Assembly: GCA_963708905.1 (NCBI GenBank)
Contig: CAVPUV010000065.1
Span: 13,989-77,988 of the forward strand
DNA length: 64,000 nucleotides
Source: SHZL01 sp963708905
GTDB lineage: Bacteria; Pseudomonadota; Gammaproteobacteria; Xanthomonadales; SZUA-36
Direction of reading: 5' to 3'
This document shows positions 8,333 through 18,649 of this stretch, piece by piece. The translations under genes and the position numbers were made by a program. Position 1 is the first letter of the stretch. Every line of letters starts with the position of its first letter. A model generated the notes under the pieces. That model was given only the letters and a program-made list of their open reading frames with translations, ran no database searches and was not told where the DNA came from.

Positions 8333-8480
8333 AAGGAAACTCTGATTAATTCAGAGTTTCCTTGGCACAGGGATGTGCCAACATTTTCAATGGCTGTAAG
8401 CCATTGAAAATGAAGCCAAACAAAAATCACACTTTTTTGTTTGGCGTGCTCTGATAATTCAAGGATGAATTATTCAGAGC
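8333..8480. repeat. Multi-stem-loop element, copy A (gcvT leader)
   Basis: Five consecutive stem-loops: 8333-8363 (13-base arms), 8364-8379 (GGCAC/GTGCC), 8382-8412 (14-base arms around GTA), 8415-8445 (12-base arms GCCAAACAAAAA) and 8448-8480 (13/14-base arms with one bulged A, loop AAGGAT). The 5' end (CTCTGATTAATTC) can alternatively pair with the 3' end. The last stem ends 6 bases before the gcvT ribosome site AAGGAG, so the element lies in the gcvT leader. The layout recurs at 10045-10182. Confidence 0.85.
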
Positions 8481-8499
8481 TTCACTAAGGAGATTATTG

Positions 8500-9582
8500 A
8501 TGCAACGTACACCGCTGTTTGCTGCCCATCTTGCCGCCGGGGCCCGCATGGTGGACTTTTCCGGCTGGGAAATGCCCATCAACTACGGCTCGCAAATCGA
8601 TGAACACCACCAGGTGCGCCAGGACGCGGGTATGTTTGATGTTTCCCACATGACCGTTGTGGACGTCCACGGCGCTGGCGCCCGTGCTTATTTGCAGCAC
8701 TTGCTGGCCAATGACGTGGCGCGTTTGACCGCAACTGGCAAAGCGCTGTACAGCTGCATGCTCAATGAGCAGGGTGGCGTGGTCGATGACCTGATCACCT
8801 ACTTTCTGGCCGGTGACATGTTTCGTCTGGTGGTTAACGCCGCCACGCGGGCAAAAGACCTGCGCTGGATGCAGGCCCAGGCCGGGGATTTTGCGGTGCG
8901 GATCGGCGAACAGGCTGATCTGGCGATGATCGCGGTGCAAGGGCCTGCCGCCCGGCACAAAGCCTTGTCGGTATTGCCGGCGGGGACGGCAGCGGCGGCA
9001 CAACTGCAGCCCTTCTTCGCCGGGCAGTTCGGCGATTTGTTCATTGCCCGCACCGGTTATACCGGTGAAGACGGATTCGAAATCAGCCTGCCGGCAAGCC
9101 AGGCGCGGGATCTGTGGGACCGCCTGCTGGCTGCCGGGGTGAAACCCTGTGGCCTGGGCGCGCGCGACAGCCTGCGGCTGGAAGCCGGGATGAACCTGTA
9201 CGGTCAGGACATGAACGAAGACGTGACCCCGCTGGAGTCGGCGCTGGGCTGGACGGTGGCGATGAAAAGCGAACGTGAATTTATCGGCCGCAAGGCGCTG
9301 GAGGCACAGCAAAAGGCTGGACCCTGCCGCCGCCTGGTGGGGCTGGTGTTACAGGACCGCGGAGTGCTGCGGGCCGGCCAGGTTGTCGTCACGACCGCAG
9401 GTGAAGGGCTGACCACCAGTGGTGGTTTCTCGCCCACGCTGCAGCGGGCCATCGCCTTTGCCCGCATACCGCGCGGCGAGGCCGCGGACTGCACGGTGGA
9501 TATTCGCGGAAAGCGCCTGCCGGCGCGCATTGTCACGCCACCTTTCGTGCGCCATGGCAAGGCTTGTGCAGGGATTTTGTAA
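8500..9582 (+). CDS. gcvT: Glycine cleavage T-protein (aminomethyltransferase)
   Basis: A 360-residue enzyme that moves the aminomethyl carbon from lipoylated H-protein to tetrahydrofolate, releasing ammonia. Family motifs are clear: MVDFSGWEMPINYGSQIDEH at the start, GMFDVSHM, LNEQGGVVDDLI, ARTGYTGEDGFEI and GLGARDSLRLEAGMNLYGQD. Length is normal. ATG 8500 follows AAGGAG by 7 bases. gcvH follows after 55 bases; no gcvP lies in the window, so the P-protein must be encoded elsewhere. No glycine riboswitch is seen upstream; the stem-loop element occupies the leader. Confidence 0.97.
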   Translation: MQRTPLFAAHLAAGARMVDFSGWEMPINYGSQIDEHHQVRQDAGMFDVSHMTVVDVHGAGARAYLQHLLANDVARLTATGKALYSCMLNEQGGVVDDLITYFLAGDMFRLVVNAATRAKDLRWMQAQAGDFAVRIGEQADLAMIAVQGPAARHKALSVLPAGTAAAAQLQPFFAGQFGDLFIARTGYTGEDGFEISLPASQARDLWDRLLAAGVKPCGLGARDSLRLEAGMNLYGQDMNEDVTPLESALGWTVAMKSEREFIGRKALEAQQKAGPCRRLVGLVLQDRGVLRAGQVVVTTAGEGLTTSGGFSPTLQRAIAFARIPRGEAADCTVDIRGKRLPARIVTPPFVRHGKACAGIL

Positions 9583-9637
9583 GTGGATCGCAGTCGGGCT
9601 AGAATGCCGGACACAATAACGCACGAGGGACCCCACA

Positions 9638-10024
9638 ATGAGTGATATACCTACCGATCTGCGCTACCGTGACAGCCACGAATGGGTGCGCCTTGAAGAT
9701 GACGGCAGTGTGGTGGTCGGCATTTCCGATCATGCCCAGGCTGCCCTGGGCGACATGGTGTTCGTTGAACTGCCGGAACCCGGACTCAGCTATGCCCAGG
9801 GAGATGCCTGCGCGGTGGTGGAATCGGTCAAGGCGGCATCTGATATTTACGCGCCGATCTCAGGCGAGATTATTGAATTCAACAGTGCGCTGGAAGATGA
9901 CCCGGCCCTGGTCAACTCCGATCCCTACGGCGACGGCTGGTTGTTCAGCATGACGCCGCATAACCCGGATGAGCTGGATCAGCTGCTGACTGCCGCGCAG
10001 TACGCGGAATTGCAGGACGACTGA
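9638..10024 (+). CDS. gcvH: Glycine cleavage H-protein
   Basis: A 128-residue lipoyl carrier of the glycine cleavage complex. RYRDSHEWVRLEDDGSVVVG opens the fold, and the lipoylated lysine is K65 in VESVKAASD. Length and the NSDPYGDGW segment are standard. AGGGACCCCAC precedes ATG 9638, with GAGG as ribosome site. It forms an operon with gcvT; the stem-loop element B begins 20 bases after its stop. Confidence 0.97.
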   Translation: MSDIPTDLRYRDSHEWVRLEDDGSVVVGISDHAQAALGDMVFVELPEPGLSYAQGDACAVVESVKAASDIYAPISGEIIEFNSALEDDPALVNSDPYGDGWLFSMTPHNPDELDQLLTAAQYAELQDD

Positions 10025-10044
10025 GCCGGCCCTGGTAAGTGCCC

Positions 10045-10182
10045 GTCCATAAACGCCACATGCCAACGCGGCACACGGATGTGCCGCCATTTTCAATGGT
10101 GTATTCATTGAAAATGTGAGCGCAGCAAAACCACGTTTTTGCGTAGCGAATCCATAACGGGCTGGGATGCCCGTTTATGGAC
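10045..10182. repeat. Multi-stem-loop element, copy B (between gcvH and purC)
   Basis: The same layout as the element at 8333-8480: outer arms GTCCATAAACG (10045) and CGTTTATGGAC (10172); GGCAC/GTGCC hairpin at 10070-10085; CATTTTCAATG/CATTGAAAATG at 10088-10116; a GCAAAA/TTTTGC stem near 10123-10142; and a final stem 10151-10181 with one bulged A and loop TGGGAT. The 3' arm can pair either with the final-stem partner or with the 5' arm. It fills the gap between the convergent stops of gcvH and purC. Confidence 0.85.
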
Positions 10183-10187
10183 AAACA

Positions 10188-11090
10188 CTAGCTAGCCGGG
10201 CCGGTCAGCCGGACAAAAGCTTCGCGATACCTGGCGGCCGTGGCGGCAATGACCTCCGCCGGCAGAACAGGACCCGGGGCGGTTTTGTTCCAGTCCAGGG
10301 TTTCCAGGTAATCACGCACATATTGTTTGTCAAAACTGGGCGGGCTGGTGCCGGGCGCATAGGATTCGACCGGCCAGAAGCGTGAGGAATCCGGGGTCAA
10401 CATTTCATCCATCACCCGCAGGTGTCCGCTACTGTCGAGGCCGAATTCAAACTTGGTGTCGGCTATGATGATGCCGCGCCGTGCCGCGTGTGTAACTGCA
10501 TGGCGGTAGAGGGCGATACTGGCGTCGCGTACGTCCGCGGCCAGTTGTGGCCCGATCGCCCCGATCACTTCATCGAAAGTGATATTCTCATCATGGTGCC
10601 CGGCCGCGGCCTTGCTGGACGGCGTGAACAGCACTTCGGGCAAGCGCTCGGCCTGGCGCAGGCCTGGCGGCAGCTTGATACCGCTGATCGTCCCTGTTGC
10701 CTGGTAATCCTTCCAGCCGGAACCGATCAGGTAGCCGCGCACAACCGCTTCCAGCGGCAAGGGTTTGAGCCGTTTCACGATCACCGCCCGGTCCTTCAGC
10801 ATGGCCAGTTGTTGCGGATCAGTGAGTACCTGAGCGATATCGATGCCGGCCAGGTGATTGGGCACGATAGCCGCGGTACGGCCAAACCAGAAGCTCGAAA
10901 TAAGGGTGAGGATTTTGCCTTTGCCGGGAATGGGGTCAGGCAGCACGACGTTGAACGCCGACAGGCGGTCCGAGGCGACGATCATCATCCGTTCATCGTC
11001 GATGGCGAAGCTGTCCCGCACCTTGCCCTGGTGAATCAGCGGGAATCCGGTGATGAGGCTGGCATGATACTCTGTGCTTGAGATGCTCAA
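10188..11090 (-). CDS. purC: Phosphoribosylaminoimidazole-succinocarboxamide synthase
   Basis: A 300-residue SAICAR synthase, an ATP-dependent step of purine synthesis joining CAIR and aspartate. Motifs: QGKVRDSFAIDDERMMIVASD at the start, VPRGYLIGSGWKDY-type VVRGYLIGSGWKDYQ, and GIIIADTKFEFGLD. Length fits the long bacterial/yeast type. TTG 11090 is chosen because GGGAG lies 5 bases upstream and the fold begins a few residues later; the frame stays open to 11243, but that extension is unlike the family. It stands alone, convergent with gcvH. Confidence 0.94.
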   Translation of the reverse strand: MSISSTEYHASLITGFPLIHQGKVRDSFAIDDERMMIVASDRLSAFNVVLPDPIPGKGKILTLISSFWFGRTAAIVPNHLAGIDIAQVLTDPQQLAMLKDRAVIVKRLKPLPLEAVVRGYLIGSGWKDYQATGTISGIKLPPGLRQAERLPEVLFTPSSKAAAGHHDENITFDEVIGAIGPQLAADVRDASIALYRHAVTHAARRGIIIADTKFEFGLDSSGHLRVMDEMLTPDSSRFWPVESYAPGTSPPSFDKQYVRDYLETLDWNKTAPGPVLPAEVIAATAARYREAFVRLTGPAS

Positions 11091-11210
11091 TGTTGCTCCC
11101 GCTGTGACATTTCCCAGTATTGTACGTGCCCGCATGATGGGTTTCGATGCTTGCAAGAATTTGACGATGATTTTTATCATGAACAGACAGACAAAACACT
11201 CCCACAGCTC

Positions 11211-12017
11211 ATGACCGCGGAGACGTTCAGCATACCGCGCCACTGGTGGGGAAAAATCATCGGCGCGATCATCGGTCTGTTCCGTGGTGGTCTAACGGGT
11301 GCCTTGTTAGGGGCCCTGCTCGGGCACATGGTGGACCGCTTCATAGCCGGCATCAGCGGTGTCGGCAGCACGCGGGATTCTTTTTTCCAGGGTTTGTTCT
11401 GTGCCCTGGGGCACCTGAGCAAGGCCGATGGGCTGGTCACCCATGCCGAAATCCGCATGGCCGAAGAACTGATGCAGCGCATGCGGATTAGCGGGGAGGA
11501 CCGGCAAAAAGCCATCCGTTTCTTTAACCAGGGTAAACAGCCGGATTTCGACCTGGAGGCAGCACTGAAACCGTTTGTGCAACATGCGGCCATGCGCTCC
11601 GATCTGCGGCAGATGTTCATGGAAACCCTGGTCGATGCCGCGTTTTCCAGCGGCCGGGTAAGCGCTGCCGAACAGGCGGTGTTGTTACGGGTGGCGCGGG
11701 AACTGCGCATTCCGGCACAGTTGTTCGCCGCCATGCTACAGTCGCGGCAGAGCGGCGCCGGTGCACAACAGGGGGCACGTGGCAGCGCCGGTGTGATTCG
11801 TGGAACATTGGATCAGGCCTATGCGCATCTGGGCCTGGCTTCCAGCGCCAGCGATGCCGAGGTGAAGAAAGCCTTCCGCAAACTGGTCAGCCAGTATCAT
11901 CCGGATAAACTGGTGTCGCGCGGTTTGCCGGAAGAGATGATGGAAATGGCCAAGACCCGCGTGCGCGAAATCAACACGGCTTATGAACAAATCAAGAAGG
12001 CGCGCGGCATCAAGTAA
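11211..12017 (+). CDS. djlA: Membrane-anchored J-domain co-chaperone DjlA
   Basis: A 268-residue protein (E. coli DjlA is 271). A short N-terminal glycine-rich membrane segment (IIGAIIGLFRGGLTGALLG) is followed by a TerB-like helical domain (FFQGLFCALGHLSKADGLVT) and a C-terminal J domain (about 200-268) with the essential HPD in SQYHPDKL. It stimulates DnaK from the inner membrane and affects envelope signalling. ATG 11211 is preferred over the open extension to 11151 because the family starts just before the membrane segment. Confidence 0.92.
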   Translation: MTAETFSIPRHWWGKIIGAIIGLFRGGLTGALLGALLGHMVDRFIAGISGVGSTRDSFFQGLFCALGHLSKADGLVTHAEIRMAEELMQRMRISGEDRQKAIRFFNQGKQPDFDLEAALKPFVQHAAMRSDLRQMFMETLVDAAFSSGRVSAAEQAVLLRVARELRIPAQLFAAMLQSRQSGAGAQQGARGSAGVIRGTLDQAYAHLGLASSASDAEVKKAFRKLVSQYHPDKLVSRGLPEEMMEMAKTRVREINTAYEQIKKARGIK

Positions 12018-12021
12018 AGCA

Positions 12022-12034
12022 AACTCTGATCCAT

Positions 12035-12042
<8 letters not shown>
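12022..12042. repeat. Short palindrome, ends-only form of the AACTCTGA family
   Basis: AACTCTGA-TCCAT-TCAGAGTT lies between the convergent djlA and hybrid kinase genes and contains the kinase stop codon. Related palindromes are at 8333-8363 (part of element A), 34264 and 37338. No T-run follows. Confidence 0.8.
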
Positions 12043-15298
<3,256 letters not shown>

Positions 15299-15640
15299 GT
15301 CAACTGCTCAGGCATTGAGCAGTAGCACCCCGCAACCAGCGAATTTGGGCAGCGTTTGCTCACGCACTAACAACGGCTACGCTACTCTTTGCGCGCCGGA
15401 TTCTTTGCTTCCCTGCTTTGGTGTGTTCATACATCCTGTCGAGGTGCTACACCATGCCGCAAATACACTTTTGTGTCCACTGTAGCAAGTAACAGGATTT
15501 GATGTTGAGGAAGCTCTGGCCCCACTCCTCACGGGGTGATGATTGCACTGCATCAACTTCAAGTCAAAGGGGAGTAGAATCATCCGGCCGCGAACCTGTG
15601 CGGCGCGGCAACTTGTGAAATCATTTAAGGAATCGAATAC
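15299..15640. other. Divergent intergenic region
   Basis: The 342 bases between the hybrid kinase and the MAPEG gene hold a small hairpin (CTGCTC/GAGCAG, 15302-15320) next to the kinase start and CCCCACTCC...GGGG near 15522-15540, recalling the tail that follows the long inverted repeats. No credible coding frame or RNA gene is seen; promoters for both divergent genes must be here but I cannot fix their boxes. Confidence 0.5.
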
Positions 15641-16027
15641 ATGAACACGGTCTATCTCATCATCCTGCTTGCTTTGGTGCAGTTCATCTATTTCACCGGC
15701 CGCACCGGCTTTGCCCGTGAAAAGCTGGGCGTGGAAGCACCGCGGACGACAGGTAATGAAACCTGGGAACGCATATTCCGCGTGCAGCAAAATACCATGG
15801 AGCAACTGGTGATTTTTATTCCCGGCATGCTGGCATTTGCATATTTTGTCAGCCCGAGATGGGCATTATTGCCGGGTGTCTTGTACCTGGCCGGGCGACA
15901 GTTGTACTCATACCTCTATGTTTCCAATCCAAAGAAAAGGGGGCCGGGCATGGCGCTGTCTTTTTTATCCAATGTTGCGTTGATATTCGGCGCCATCATC
16001 GGCATCCTGCTGCGCTTGGGATCATGA
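15641..16027 (+). CDS. MAPEG-family membrane protein
   Basis: A 128-residue protein with three to four membrane segments. FRVQQNTMEQLVIFIPGMLAF and LYLAGRQLYSYLY are the conserved core of the MAPEG family (membrane-associated proteins in eicosanoid and glutathione metabolism), whose bacterial members act as glutathione transferases or peroxidases or are uncharacterised. AAGGAATC precedes the ATG. It is followed at 13 bases by rpe, probably co-transcribed. Confidence 0.85.
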   Translation: MNTVYLIILLALVQFIYFTGRTGFAREKLGVEAPRTTGNETWERIFRVQQNTMEQLVIFIPGMLAFAYFVSPRWALLPGVLYLAGRQLYSYLYVSNPKKRGPGMALSFLSNVALIFGAIIGILLRLGS

Positions 16028-16040
16028 AACGCACCCGCCC

Positions 16041-16706
16041 ATGAAACTAAGTACCGTCATTGCACCCTCCATCCTTGCCGCCGACTTTGCCCGGCTGGGC
16101 GAAGAAGTCCAGGCGGTTCTGCTCGCGGGAGCGGACTGGGTGCATTTCGATGTGATGGATAACCACTACGTACCCAATCTCACCATCGGGCCGATGGTGT
16201 GCGAGGCGCTGCGCCGGTTTGGCATCAGCGCACCGATCGATGTGCACTTGATGGTGCAGCCGGTGGATGCCATCGTTCCGCAGTTCGCCGCGGCCGGTGC
16301 GACGCTGATCAGTTTTCATCCTGAGGCCAGCCATCATGTCGACCGCACCATCCAGCTGATTCATGGCGAGGGTTGCCAGGCCGGCATAGTGCTGAATCCC
16401 GCGACGCCGCTGGATATCCTGGACTGGACCCTGGAGCATGTCGACCTGGTGTTATTGATGTCGGTCAATCCCGGCTTTGGCGGTCAATCCTTTATTCCGC
16501 ACGTGCTGGACAAGCTGCGCCGGGTGCGGGAATTGATCGACGCCAGCGGGCGTGAGATCCGTCTCGAGGTGGATGGCGGGGTGAAGGCAGAAAATATTGG
16601 CGCCATTGCGGCCGCGGGTGCGGACACGTTTGTTGCCGGCTCCGCTATTTTCGGTTCGTCCGATTATCGCAAGACCATCAGCCAGATGAAGCAACAGTCT
16701 GTTTAG
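16041..16706 (+). CDS. rpe: Ribulose-phosphate 3-epimerase
   Basis: A 221-residue TIM-barrel enzyme interconverting ribulose 5-phosphate and xylulose 5-phosphate in the pentose phosphate pathway. IAPSILAADFARLGEE, VHFDVMDNHYVPNLTIGP, DVHLMVQP, MSVNPGFGGQSFIP and LEVDGGVKAENI carry the metal and catalytic residues. Length is standard. It lies 13 bases after the MAPEG gene; a long inverted repeat follows. Confidence 0.97.
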   Translation: MKLSTVIAPSILAADFARLGEEVQAVLLAGADWVHFDVMDNHYVPNLTIGPMVCEALRRFGISAPIDVHLMVQPVDAIVPQFAAAGATLISFHPEASHHVDRTIQLIHGEGCQAGIVLNPATPLDILDWTLEHVDLVLLMSVNPGFGGQSFIPHVLDKLRRVRELIDASGREIRLEVDGGVKAENIGAIAAAGADTFVAGSAIFGSSDYRKTISQMKQQSV

Positions 16707-16734
16707 TCAACATCATTGAAGGGTAGGGAAACCC

Positions 16735-16819
16735 GGGGTCAGAGTAAAGTGCCAGAGTCTTCGACCAAGCATTCGCTGATATCTGGGTTCAGATGACTCT
16801 GGCACTTTACTCTGACCCC
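16735..16819. repeat. 85-bp inverted repeat, long form, copy 3
   Basis: 25-base arms (outer end GGGGTCAGAGTAAAGTGCC) around a 35-base centre containing ATTCGCTGATATC and ATCTG/CAGAT. The tail TCTGACCCCACTCCTCT is then duplicated at 16827-16843. It lies between the rpe and epimerase 3' ends. Confidence 0.95.
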
Positions 16820-16844
16820 ACTCCTCTTCTGACCCCACTCCTCT

Positions 16845-17825
16845 TCAACCCCAGAAGCGCGAAGCGAAAACTTCAGCCACCCCGTTGCGGTAGCGGAGGC
16901 CATCGGGGTGGTCGTACTTGAGCAACAAGGGGCCGTCGATATCGACGAAATCACACAACTGGGCCAGCACGAAAGATGGTGCCATGCTCAGTGAGGTTCC
17001 CATCATGTTGCCGACCATCAGCTTGCAGCCTTTTGCCTTCGCTGCGCGGGCGAGTTTCAAGGCCTCGGTCAGGCCGCCGGTCTTGTCCAGCTTGATATTG
17101 ATCATGCTGTAGCGCCGCGCCGCGGTTTCAAGTTCGCCCGTGTGCAGACAGGACTCGTCCGCGGCCAGCGTAACGGGCGAATCGAAACCTTCGAGCATTT
17201 CATCGCCACCGCGCTTGAGGGGTTGCTCGATCATCTCCAGGCCGAGGGCGACACAGCGCGGCAGGATTTCTTTGAGCAGTGCAAAGTCCCAGCCCTGGTT
17301 GGCGTCCACCACCAGTCGGGCATCCGGCCGCGCGGTACGGATGGCCGCCAGTTTTTCCACAGGCTGGTGGCTGTCCAGCTTGATTTTGAGCACCGGCGCA
17401 TTGACGGCCGCCGCCGCTTTGCGGGCCATGGCTTGCGGCGTTGATTCCAAGCCGATGGTGAAGACTGTAGTCACCGCTTGTGGCTCGATGCCGGTGAGTT
17501 GCCAGATGGTTTTGCCCCTGCGTTTGCATTCAAGATCCCACAGCGCGCAATCGACGGCATTGCGCGCGCCGCCGGGCGGCAGCAGGGCCTGCAGTTCTTC
17601 ACGGCTGATGCCCTGGCGAATTTCGCCAGCGGCCTCATGCACCTGGGCGAAAATGGTCGCGGCGGTTTCACCGAGGTAGAACACACCCTGCGCTTCACCT
17701 CTGCCGACGAAGCCATCCGCCGCCAACTGCACGACAATGCCCCGGGAATGGGTCCATTCGGAGCCGGTAACCCGGAACGGCTGGGTCATTTCCCACTCTT
17801 CAATATGTATGCTGAGTTTCACCAC
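16845..17825 (-). CDS. Dipeptide epimerase (enolase superfamily)
   Basis: A 326-residue enolase-superfamily protein of the L-Ala-D/L-Glu epimerase type. Catalytic lysines K147/K149 are in LKIKLD, metal ligands D174 (VDANQGW), E200 (IEQP) and D223 (ADES), and the second acid/base lysine is in INIKLDKTGG. Enzymes of this group epimerise dipeptides, often murein-derived L-Ala-D-Glu, for recycling; exact dipeptide specificity varies widely. GTG 17825 follows GGAG closely, with a second GTG next. It is bracketed by two long inverted repeats and faces away from rpe. Confidence 0.88.
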   Translation of the reverse strand: MVKLSIHIEEWEMTQPFRVTGSEWTHSRGIVVQLAADGFVGRGEAQGVFYLGETAATIFAQVHEAAGEIRQGISREELQALLPPGGARNAVDCALWDLECKRRGKTIWQLTGIEPQAVTTVFTIGLESTPQAMARKAAAAVNAPVLKIKLDSHQPVEKLAAIRTARPDARLVVDANQGWDFALLKEILPRCVALGLEMIEQPLKRGGDEMLEGFDSPVTLAADESCLHTGELETAARRYSMINIKLDKTGGLTEALKLARAAKAKGCKLMVGNMMGTSLSMAPSFVLAQLCDFVDIDGPLLLKYDHPDGLRYRNGVAEVFASRFWG

Positions 17826-17857
17826 ATGCTCCGTTTGGGAAAAGCGTCATGAAATCC

Positions 17858-17942
17858 GGGGTCAGAGTAAAGTGCCAGAGTCTTCGACCAAGCATTCGCT
17901 GATATCCGGGTTCAGATGACTCTGGCACTTTACTCTGACCCC
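17858..17942. repeat. 85-bp inverted repeat, long form, copy 4
   Basis: Same arms and nearly the same 35-base centre as the copy at 16735, same orientation (one base differs: ATATCC for ATATCT). It overlaps the sortase 3' end and gives it GGG TCA GAG TAA, the same stop phase as in the XdhC Rossmann gene. Confidence 0.95.
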
Positions 17943-18550
17943 ACTCCTTGCCACAACTGCGGCGGAGAAGAAACCCACTCCTCCTTGAGCGGCAGAGCGG
18001 TTACCACGTAGCGCAGCGGTCCGCCGGCCAGTGGCGCATCGAAAGGGTAGCAGGTCACCATGCTGAGCCGGCTGGTGGCGGGCTCCAGCACCAGCTCGCG
18101 GCGCCGGCTGTCGACCACTTCCACACTTGCCACCGTGTACTCCTCACTGCCGCCTGGCGTTTCAAGGTGGATATGGTCACCGGTCTGCAGTACTTGCAGA
18201 AAGCGAAAATGGGTATCGCGGTGACCGCTGATGACGCGGTCCTTACCCGTCGTTACGCCATCAATGAATACCGGGCCGAAAGCCAGGTTGCGCCCGGAGT
18301 TTCCTTCCAGCACAAATTGTTCGATACCGTAACGAGGTACACGCAATATCGCTGCCGGCCGGGTGTCGGCCCAGGGCCACGGTCGCGCCTGCTCGTTGCC
18401 GGCCAGGATCTGCCGCCAGGTTTGCCGCATCAGCCACTGGGCAGCTTCGGCCTTGAGCGGTATCCACACCGCCTGTATGCCCACAGCAGCGGAAAAAAAT
18501 GCGGCGGTGATCAACACCGCCGCGTAAGGCCGCCGGCGCCCTGATGGCAT
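17930..18550 (-). CDS. Class GN sortase of the dedicated proteobacterial sortase system
   Basis: A 206-residue membrane-anchored cysteine transpeptidase. The N-terminal segment (residues 9-30) is a signal/anchor; the catalytic triad is H110 (VISGHRDTHF), C167 (SMVTCYPFDAP) and R180 (GPLRYVV). Gram-negative class GN sortases normally have one substrate, encoded next door, and here that is the VIT/VWA protein upstream. The last residues (GSE) and the stop come from the inverted repeat at 17858-17942; the 5' end starts 15 bases from another copy. It cleaves an LPxxG-like signal at the inner-membrane surface and joins the target to an unknown acceptor. Confidence 0.92.
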   Translation of the reverse strand: MPSGRRRPYAAVLITAAFFSAAVGIQAVWIPLKAEAAQWLMRQTWRQILAGNEQARPWPWADTRPAAILRVPRYGIEQFVLEGNSGRNLAFGPVFIDGVTTGKDRVISGHRDTHFRFLQVLQTGDHIHLETPGGSEEYTVASVEVVDSRRRELVLEPATSRLSMVTCYPFDAPLAGGPLRYVVTALPLKEEWVSSPPQLWQGVGSE

Positions 18551-18564
18551 GATCTCAGAAACCC

Positions 18565-18649
18565 GGGGTCAGAGTAAAGTGCCAGAGTCATCTGAACCCG
18601 GATATCAGCGAATGCTTGGTCGAAGACTCTGGCACTTTACTCTGACCCC
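18565..18649. repeat. 85-bp inverted repeat, long form, copy 5 (centre inverted)
   Basis: Same arms as the copies at 16735 and 17858, with the 35-base centre in the opposite orientation. It lies between sortase and target genes and overlaps the target 3' end, which reads through one arm and the whole centre. Confidence 0.95.

Noticed and set aside
8305..8499. Glycine riboswitch before gcvT
   Set aside because: The leader holds consecutive hairpins without the conserved glycine-aptamer core; the layout instead repeats at 10045.
10045..10182. Integron attC site
   Set aside because: The outer arms lack the RYYYAAC/GTTRRRY core, no integrase is near, and the neighbours are housekeeping genes.
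16735..18649. CRISPR array
   Set aside because: Three related units only, spaced by whole genes, each itself an inverted repeat; no cas genes.
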